Translations under genes and position numbers: made by a program
The notes under the pieces: generated by a model
Told to the model about the DNA's origin: nothing
Seen by the model: the letters and a program-made list of their open reading frames with translations, nothing else
The model's database searches: none
DNA from: Desulfobacterales bacterium
Lineage (GTDB): Bacteria; Desulfobacterota; Desulfobacteria; Desulfobacterales; 4be13
Assembly (NCBI GenBank): GCA_029934695.1
Contig: JAOZLU010000371.1
Coordinates: 1 to 7,108, forward strand
Direction of reading: 5' to 3'
DNA: 7,108 bases
Shown here: positions 1-4,486 of the stretch, piece by piece
How the letters are laid out: every line of letters begins with the position of its first letter
How positions within the stretch are numbered: position 1 is the stretch's first letter

Positions 1-18
1 GCAGACGGAGCGGTCTAT

Positions 19-86
19 ATGGATTGTGTGTAAGAAAGGATTTGTGTCTGGCTCCTGAAGTAATCCTTTTCTTACGCACAATCCGT
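19..86. repeat. Long imperfect stem-loop (arms 21-42 and 62-84)
   Basis: The left arm 21-42 is the reverse complement of 62-84 with one G-T pair (29/76) and one single-base bulge (67), giving about 22 base pairs around a 19-base loop. Weak pairs extend it outward to 19/86. A second small hairpin follows directly (83-88 with 93-98, loop AGAT). No coding signal explains it. It lies beyond the 3' end of rlmD, so it could be part of an RNA 3' end, a dispersed palindromic repeat or the edge of a structured RNA. The pairing is read directly from the sequence; the function is unknown. Confidence 0.6.
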
Positions 87-110
87 GCAGATGCACGGGC
101 TAATAGGAAA

Positions 111-254
111 ACTCCCGTTCTTAGGAACTCGGAAAAAACGCATTATCCCGCCTGTGCGGGATGCAAAAAACCGCTTCGCTTAATTTTTGCACTCCTTGCG
201 AACTTTCATGGGGTAATGCGTTTTTTCCGGGTCCCTTAGGCGGAGCCTGCGAGT
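111..254. repeat. Large nested inverted repeat downstream of rlmD
   Basis: A perfect 16-bp pairing joins 130-145 with 214-229. With wobbles and a few mismatches the arms extend to about 121-150 and 209-238, and short matches reach 111-114 with 251-254. Inside the loop are two further hairpins: 147-151 with 156-160 (loop CTGT; this one competes with the inner end of the main stem) and 162-169 with 184-191. The block ends only a few bases from the rlmD stop codon. It may act as a bidirectional transcription end, but no hairpin is followed directly by a T-run as in a classic terminator, so a palindromic mobile or repeat element is at least as likely. Confidence 0.55.
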
Positions 255-258
255 AAAG

Positions 259-1653
259 TTAATGTCTTATTTTCTCAAGCTTTGCCACGGATTCTATGTG
301 ATATGTATGCGGAAACATATCCACTGGCTGCACCTCTGCAACCTGATACGTTTCTCTCATCATGTCAATATCTCTTGCAAGCGTGGCGGGATTGCAGGAG
401 ACATACACAATCCGGTCCGGGGCCATTTCCAAAACCTGTTTCACAACATTCTTGTGCATTCCGACTCTCGGCGGATCAACGATCATCACATCCGGCGTGA
501 CCGTAAGCTGGGAAAGGCAGTCCTTTATGTCGCCAATGATAAAGCGGCAGTTGGAGACCCCGTTGATGCGGCAGTTCTTTCCAGCGTCTGCCACAGCACT
601 TTCCACAATCTCCATGCCGACCACCTCCTTTGCCGAATCTGAAAGATACAGGGCAATCGTGCCAGTACCGCTGTAAAGATCAACAATCGTCTCGCCTCCG
701 GTGAGTCCGGCATAGTTTTTTACGGTTTCATACAGTCGCTCCGCACCCCGGGTATTTGTCTGGAAGAAAGATTTTGCTGATATTTCAAATTCAAACTGGC
801 CGATTTTGTCCTTGAGAACGGTGCTGCCAGCGAGTAGAATCTCGTATTCGCCAATAGCGGTCCCCGCCTTTCGTGAAGTTATGCTGTTTACGACGGAGAC
901 GATTTCCGGATACTTCTCCGTGAGCAGATCAGCGAGGGGTTGCACGGCATCACGATTTTCCTCGGCAGTGATGATGTTCACCATCCACTGATTATAGGCT
1001 GCGGAATGTCTCAGCATGAGAAACCGCCAGAACCCGACATGGGTGCGAAGGCCGTAAACAGGCTGATCAGAATTCTTTATAAAGACTCTGACATCTTCGA
1101 GAATCGAATTGCCGAGTTCCGGCTGAAGCAGACACTCTCTGATATCGAGAACCTTGTAAAAGGTCCCCGGCACATGAAGCCCTATCCCGAAACCCGCGTC
1201 AATATCTTCCTGATCCATCTCATCAGGCAAAAGCCATCTTCTCTCAGAGCAGGAAAATTCCATTTTGTTTCTGTATCCGAAAACCTGGTCCGAGGGAATT
1301 GTGGGATGAACCGGAACGCCCTGTGTCAGCCCGATGTGCTCAATGGATTCCGCAACATGCTGCTGTTTATATTCAAGCTGCTTCTTGTATGTCAGAAACT
1401 GCCACTTGCATCCGCCGCAACATCCGCTGTATTCACAGGGCGGATCTGTTCTGAGCGGTGACCGCGCAATCAGTTCAACCACACGGGCTTCCGCGTAGTT
1501 CTTCCTCTTTTTGGTGATACGAGCTTTGACACGGTCTGAAGGAACGGCCTGATCCACGAAAACAGCAAGACCGTTGACTCGCACAAGCCCTTTTCCCCCA
1601 AACGCGATGTCAGAAATTTCAAGCTCGATCAACTGCCCTTTCTTGACTGCCAT
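259..1653 (-). CDS. rlmD: 23S rRNA (uracil-5-)-methyltransferase, RlmD/RumA type
   Basis: 464 residues, the usual length for the family. It transfers a methyl group from S-adenosylmethionine to C5 of a uridine in 23S rRNA (U1939 in the E. coli enzyme). An N-terminal TRAM RNA-binding domain covers about residues 1-60. The [4Fe-4S] ligands of RlmD are present as C73, C79, C82 and C174 (CX5CX2C plus a distant Cys). The methyltransferase fold shows SFFQTN at 295-300, the SAM loop DLYSGTGT at 325-332, an acidic SAM contact at E348, DPPR at 393-396, the catalytic nucleophile C420 in VSCNP, and the proton-abstracting E454 near the C-terminus. The ATG at 1653 is preceded by AAAGGA about 10 bases upstream. 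The Fe-S cysteines favour RlmD over TrmA or RlmC, although the exact uridine is inferred. It lies 125 bases behind the toxin gene on the same strand and may have its own promoter. Confidence 0.93.
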   Translation of the reverse strand: MAVKKGQLIELEISDIAFGGKGLVRVNGLAVFVDQAVPSDRVKARITKKRKNYAEARVVELIARSPLRTDPPCEYSGCCGGCKWQFLTYKKQLEYKQQHVAESIEHIGLTQGVPVHPTIPSDQVFGYRNKMEFSCSERRWLLPDEMDQEDIDAGFGIGLHVPGTFYKVLDIRECLLQPELGNSILEDVRVFIKNSDQPVYGLRTHVGFWRFLMLRHSAAYNQWMVNIITAEENRDAVQPLADLLTEKYPEIVSVVNSITSRKAGTAIGEYEILLAGSTVLKDKIGQFEFEISAKSFFQTNTRGAERLYETVKNYAGLTGGETIVDLYSGTGTIALYLSDSAKEVVGMEIVESAVADAGKNCRINGVSNCRFIIGDIKDCLSQLTVTPDVMIVDPPRVGMHKNVVKQVLEMAPDRIVYVSCNPATLARDIDMMRETYQVAEVQPVDMFPHTYHIESVAKLEKIRH

Positions 1654-1778
1654 ATATCTGGATTCCTTTAGTTATGAGTGTAGGTGCATTCTCTGCGTCT
1701 CTGCATTTAAGAGTTCAGGTTCTGCCATGTTTGGATTACACTCAGACACCTTAGTTATTAATTTTTAATCATTAAAAC
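1654..1778 (-). other. rlmD leader / toxin-rlmD spacer
   Basis: This 125-base spacer holds an 8-bp inverted repeat, TGAGTGTA at 1675-1682 and TACACTCA at 1737-1744. Between them is a short duplicated stretch (1691-1705, CTCTGC/GTCTCTGC) resembling the CACAGAG-type tandem repeats also seen near 6640-6675. An AT-only hairpin (1763-1768 with 1772-1777, loop TCA) sits directly behind the toxin stop and could weakly end that transcript. I see no convincing -35/-10 pair for rlmD. Confidence 0.3.
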
Positions 1779-2147
1779 CTATCCGCTTATCGGGAGATAA
1801 ATCAGTTGGTCGGTAAATTCTTCCGGCTCCGATGTTCCCGTAATCAGTGCCAATTCATAAGCTGTTTCGCTCATTGTCAGATTAGAATTCAGAACAAAAA
1901 TTCCCGGTACATGATTTCCATCTGACAGATGATCCTTCAGATGCACTGGCATAGCTTTACGGTTGTTGGTCACCAGAGCAAAATTGTTCGTCTCACACCA
2001 GATCAGAATATCGGGATCAAGCGTTCCGAGTGTCGGAACACCTGATTCTCCGATACGGCGGATCACTATGTCGGAATCATGATTTTTCACAGCTTTTCTC
2101 AGGTGATAACTGACATGTTCATCCAACAAATATCTGATCCTGTTCAT
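1779..2147 (-). CDS. DUF5615 PIN-like toxin (putative ribonuclease)
   Basis: 122 residues. The start RYLLDEHV (acidic D9, E10), the central LDPDILIWCE (D44, D46, E52) and the segment ALVTNNRKAM (58-66) are the hallmarks of the DUF5615 PIN-like family. The acidic residues are the expected metal ligands of a PIN-type RNase, with N61/N62 at the position where other members carry another polar or acidic residue. The C-terminal half (PVHLKDHL, HVPGIFVLN, DQLIYLP) matches the form commonly paired with DUF433 proteins. The gene starts inside the DUF433 gene (29-base overlap) with a strong GGAGG Shine-Dalgarno 6 bases before the ATG, so its translation is coupled to the upstream gene. RNase activity is inferred from the family, not shown here. 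Confidence 0.85.
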   Translation of the reverse strand: MNRIRYLLDEHVSYHLRKAVKNHDSDIVIRRIGESGVPTLGTLDPDILIWCETNNFALVTNNRKAMPVHLKDHLSDGNHVPGIFVLNSNLTMSETAYELALITGTSEPEEFTDQLIYLPISG

Positions 2148-2493
2148 CAGCTTCCTCCAAAATTTTTTTGTCGCGTCCGCTTTTCTGTTCGGCTGCTATC
2201 CTGCGTAATTTCATTATTGCCGGGCTGGGATTCCGGTTCTGCAACTCACGCATCCGGTTGCCGTGTTCCGCCCACTCATCCATATACCGGCTTATGGTCT
2301 CTTTATTATGAAGATAGTAAAGAATTGTGGCATATATCTGTTCCAGATCAAGTGTCGGAAAACGGATTGCCAGCTCTTCGGGTGTCTGGTCATTACAGAG
2401 ATATTCATACAGCACATCCTCTATGCCGATACGATGTCCCCTGATCCGGATATCACCATCTTCAAAAAAGTCAAAGCAATCTTCAATTTGCAT
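2119..2493 (-). CDS. DUF433 antitoxin-like protein
   Basis: 124 residues. The DUF433 core spans about 13-70: DIRIRGHRIGIEDVL, then the turn TPEELAIRFPTLDLEQIYATILYY, a small winged-helix-like domain typical of antitoxins paired with DUF5615 toxins. The tail (71-124) is longer than in minimal DUF433 proteins, charged and probably helical (repeated Glu/Arg/Lys); it may be the toxin-neutralising part, which is inference. The ATG at 2493 lies inside the end of hypB (11-base overlap) with only a weak GGTG upstream, which suggests reinitiation after hypB rather than independent loading. The gene overlaps the toxin by 29 bases. The order antitoxin then toxin is the normal one for such modules. It may bind its own operon DNA, but no operator can be assigned. 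Confidence 0.85.
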   Translation of the reverse strand: MQIEDCFDFFEDGDIRIRGHRIGIEDVLYEYLCNDQTPEELAIRFPTLDLEQIYATILYYLHNKETISRYMDEWAEHGNRMRELQNRNPSPAIMKLRRIAAEQKSGRDKKILEEADEQDQIFVG

Positions 2494-3157
2494 TTTGTTT
2501 CACCAACTTTTGTCTCACACAGTTTCTGAGCCATTCAAGCCACGGATCAAACCCCTCTTCCGTCTTTGCCGATACTTCAAAAACAGGCATCTCAGGCTGT
2601 ATCTGATGAATATATCTGACAGCCATTTCTTTGTCATAATCAAGATAAGGGAGCAGATCTGTTTTGTTAAGCAACGCTGCATTGCAGACCCGGAACATCA
2701 GGGGATATTTTAAGGGCTTGTCCTCTCCTTCTGTCACGCTGAGAACCACTACCCGAGCATCCTCTCCGATATCAAACTCGGCAGGGCATACCAGGTTTCC
2801 GACATTCTCCACGATCAGCAGATCAATCGCATCCAGATCAAGATTGGCGGCCGCGTTTCCGATGACGTGAGCAGCAAGATGACAATCCCCGCCAAACTCA
2901 TCCGTGTTGACCTGCACCACGGGAACGCCGGTTCCGGCAAGTCGGTCCGCATCATTGGTGGTGCAGATATCACCGACAATCACAGCACTTTTTATCTCTG
3001 CACGGGCAAGCGTTTTTTCAAGTATAGTCGTTTTCCCCGAACCTGGCGAACTCATTACATTCAGTACAAAAATATTTTTTTCAGCAAACATTTTCCGATT
3101 CTGCGCGGCCATAGTATCATTAACGTCCAGAACCTTACGAACAACTTTTATTTCCAT
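2483..3157 (-). CDS. hypB: Hydrogenase/urease nickel incorporation GTPase HypB
   Basis: 224 residues from the ATG at 3157, which is preceded by AGAAAGGA about 9 bases upstream. The reading frame stays open to 3355, but that upstream part encodes the palindromic repeat and has no HypB-like sequence. HypB is a cytosolic SIMIBI-class GTPase that works with HypA to load nickel into [NiFe]-hydrogenase large subunits. Visible motifs are the P-loop SSPGSGKTT (36-44), GDICTTNDADR (62-72) with D63, the inter-subunit metal site C92-H93 and C124 in NLVCPAEFD, E117, the guanine-specificity motif NKTD (164-167), and SAK (196-198). The N-terminal CxxCGC nickel site of E. coli HypB and the His-rich stretch of some homologues are absent, so this is the short form. 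Its 3' end overlaps the DUF433 gene by 11 bases. Confidence 0.96.
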   Translation of the reverse strand: MEIKVVRKVLDVNDTMAAQNRKMFAEKNIFVLNVMSSPGSGKTTILEKTLARAEIKSAVIVGDICTTNDADRLAGTGVPVVQVNTDEFGGDCHLAAHVIGNAAANLDLDAIDLLIVENVGNLVCPAEFDIGEDARVVVLSVTEGEDKPLKYPLMFRVCNAALLNKTDLLPYLDYDKEMAVRYIHQIQPEMPVFEVSAKTEEGFDPWLEWLRNCVRQKLVKQNAN

Positions 3158-3209
3158 TTCAATTTTCCTTTCTGAATTTTTTGCAACCTGACAGCCGTAA
3201 GTTTTCACA

Positions 3210-3260
3210 GCCGGAAGGGGTTTGCAAACATTACGGACGGGGTTGCAAACCCCGTCCGGC
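3210..3260 (-). promoter_or_regulatory. Two-state palindrome in the hypA-hypB gap
   Basis: Two mutually exclusive stems can form here. Stem A pairs 3210-3225 with 3245-3260, 16 positions with a single mismatch (3216/3254) and a 19-base loop. Stem B pairs 3234-3244 with 3248-3258, 11 perfect pairs around a 3-base GCA loop. Both use 3245-3258, so only one can exist at a time. In the hypA-to-hypB transcript the structure ends about 50 bases before the hypB start. No U-run follows either stem, so it is not an obvious intrinsic terminator. It may be a REP-like repeat, an RNA processing or stability site, or an attenuator. The pairing is certain; the function is inferred. Confidence 0.5.
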
Positions 3261-3370
3261 AATATAAGTTGTGGCAGTAGGTCGGATTCAGGTCCGGCCA
3301 TGAACTGTATCTTTCTTTTATACAGCATCCTTGCAGGGAAAACCGGATAAAACAAGAGGGAAAATCCTTC

Positions 3371-3721
3371 TCATTCATCCGCAATTTCAATGGACTCAAT
3401 ATTAAGCTCCTGCCCCGAAAGAATTTCTACTGAACCACTTTTGCATCTCTCACATGTAAAAACCGGTCCGGCAATGGTCCATTCTGTATCACATTCCCTG
3501 CATCTTGCGACCACCGGGATTTCCTCAATGTGGAGTTCCGCGCCGGAGAGAGCTGTGTCTTTGGTTATGATTTCAAAACAAAATCGAAGACTGGCCGGAA
3601 CCACCGCGGCCAGTCTGCCCACTTTGAGATTGACCTTTTCCACCCGAACATCTTTCATGTTATCGGGGATTGAAGCCGTTGCAATCTCGGCCACCTGCAT
3701 GGCTATTCCCATTTCGTGCAT
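3371..3721 (-). CDS. hypA: Hydrogenase nickel metallochaperone HypA
   Basis: 116 residues, the standard family length. HypA hands nickel to hydrogenase precursors together with HypB. The N-terminus MHEMGIA carries the nickel-binding H2 and E3. The structural zinc site is C74/C77 (CREC) and C90/C93 (CERC). VGRLAAVVPASLRFCFE (34-50) is a conserved family stretch. The ATG at 3721 has AGGA 7 bases upstream and is fixed by the need for a His at position 2. It is first in the minus-strand gene run. Unlike compact hyp operons, 213 bases separate it from hypB. A TTGACA hexamer lies upstream (3796-3791 on the minus strand) without a good -10 at normal spacing. Confidence 0.95.
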   Translation of the reverse strand: MHEMGIAMQVAEIATASIPDNMKDVRVEKVNLKVGRLAAVVPASLRFCFEIITKDTALSGAELHIEEIPVVARCRECDTEWTIAGPVFTCERCKSGSVEILSGQELNIESIEIADE

Positions 3722-4092
3722 AGATTTATCCTGTCTGACAATTTTTTGAAGATAACTTCTTCTGGTCCACTTTTTTTAAAGTTGAACAGATGTCAAGTAA
3801 GACAAAATAAGAATTTTATCAAGGGGAATTTTTATGTTCCTCAGACTGACTCTGCCAATCAGATTAAAATTGCATTTTATGTAAATCCGAATTTAAGGAA
3901 TGTTTTAGAGAAATCTTGCCCTTACGAAGACTGGCAGGAAGGATTTTATAATCTGTTCATATTCAACTTTCCCGGAACCTCTCTTTTCATAATTTGCAAT
4001 CCATAAGCTCAGAATAACTCCGTAAACTTCTGAAATCATTCAACAGGGAAAGCAGTTAACCAGATAATGCCACCATCAATAATTTCAGCAGG

Positions 4093-4377
4093 TTATGAAA
4101 ACTTGCGACTGTCGAATTTTTTGTTGTTTAAAACGATCTTATATGATACATCAAGTTTTTTGTTACGGAACTTTGACATGCTTTCAACTTTATTATTTTG
4201 CTGTCGAGTTTTTGGAAAACGTATTTTTTTTATCACTGTTTGAGATGAAAATGGGTCATGTTCACGGGAATAGTGCATGCTATGCCTGAAGCTCAGTTTT
4301 TTTGCTGCACAGGAAATCTTATGCTGAACAGAGTGCTGAAATGAAATTTTAACACTGTGAAAATGCAAAAATTTCAT
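4093..4377 (-). CDS. Small basic hypothetical protein (doubtful)
   Basis: 94 codons with no family I recognise. The product would be very basic and rich in Lys, Arg, His and Ser, without membrane segments or a signal peptide. The main support is an excellent ribosome binding site, AAGGAG (4390-4385 on the minus strand), 7 bases before the ATG. The last third has a short repeated pattern, NKKLD then NKKFD. Against it are the AT-rich, Lys/Phe/Asn-dominated composition expected from random AT-rich DNA, and a start codon that lies within the arm of a 12-bp inverted repeat. It could be a real small orphan gene, an RNA-binding-type peptide, or chance. Confidence 0.25.
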   Translation of the reverse strand: MKFLHFHSVKISFQHSVQHKISCAAKKLSFRHSMHYSREHDPFSSQTVIKKIRFPKTRQQNNKVESMSKFRNKKLDVSYKIVLNNKKFDSRKFS

Positions 4378-4379
4378 TT
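4339..4379. promoter_or_regulatory. Perfect 12-bp inverted repeat upstream of the EMO-like gene
   Basis: AAATGAAATTTT at 4339-4350 is the exact reverse complement of AAAATTTCATTT at 4368-4379, with a 17-base spacer. It lies about 110 bases before the EMO-like start and overlaps a possible -35 box. It could be a regulator operator (two dyad half-sites) or a hairpin in a transcript. The regulator cannot be named. Confidence 0.4.
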
Positions 4380-4400
4380 TTACACTCCTTCATTTATAAA
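4372..4400 (+). promoter_or_regulatory. Possible promoter for the EMO-like gene
   Basis: TATAAA at 4395-4400 is a fair -10 box. The hexamer 17 bases upstream (4372-4377, TTTCAT) is a poor -35. If used, transcription would start near 4407 and leave a leader of about 80 bases. The placement is tentative. Confidence 0.2.
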
Positions 4401-4470
4401 AAAAACTGGACATCGGGCTATGCGGGAAAGGACTTTGTTTTCATTCCATCAACAAATTTTTTATTTATGA

Positions 4471-4479
4471 AAGGGGAAG
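4471..4479 (+). promoter_or_regulatory. Ribosome binding site of the EMO-like gene
   Basis: AAGGGGAAG sits in an A-rich stretch 7 bases before the ATG at 4487 and fixes that start. No in-frame start upstream has a comparable site. Confidence 0.7.
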
Positions 4480-4486
4480 AAAAAAA

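Larger units (their letters stand above)
3722..4486. other. Long AT-rich divergent spacer
   Basis: This spacer of about 765 bases separates hypA (minus) from the EMO-like gene (plus) and must hold the promoters of both. It is clearly more AT-rich than its neighbours. The left half (3722-4090) shows no structure I can assign apart from the isolated TTGACA near 3791. The right half contains three similar T-rich patches (about 4109-4125, 4149-4163, 4201-4214), a small minus-strand ORF candidate and a 12-bp inverted repeat, listed separately. The length and composition would fit a decayed gene or an old insertion, but no recognisable protein fragment is left. Confidence 0.5.

Noticed and set aside
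24..239. 71-codon plus-strand ORF
   Set aside because: It runs through the two palindromic structures, has no ribosome binding site and no recognisable protein sequence.
111..254. Integron attC site
   Set aside because: The palindrome is long and imperfect as in attC, but I could not find matching core-site sequences at the ends, and there is no integrase or cassette array.
940..1461. 173-codon plus-strand ORF opposite rlmD
   Set aside because: It is antisense to the well-supported rlmD, which covers it completely with family motifs; the product has no recognisable domain.
3210..3260. Intrinsic terminator of hypA
   Set aside because: The stems are strong, but no U-run follows on the minus strand in either folding state.
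3158..3355. Upstream extension of hypB by 66 codons
   Set aside because: The added residues translate the palindromic spacer and do not resemble HypB; the ATG at 3157 has a good Shine-Dalgarno and gives the family N-terminus.
3791..3796. hypA promoter based on a perfect TTGACA on the minus strand
   Set aside because: No acceptable -10 hexamer is found 16-18 bases downstream, so it is not listed as a promoter.
3716..4006. 96-codon plus-strand ORF in the divergent spacer
   Set aside because: It starts inside hypA on the opposite strand, lacks a ribosome binding site and matches no family I recognise; it is typical of AT-rich non-coding DNA.
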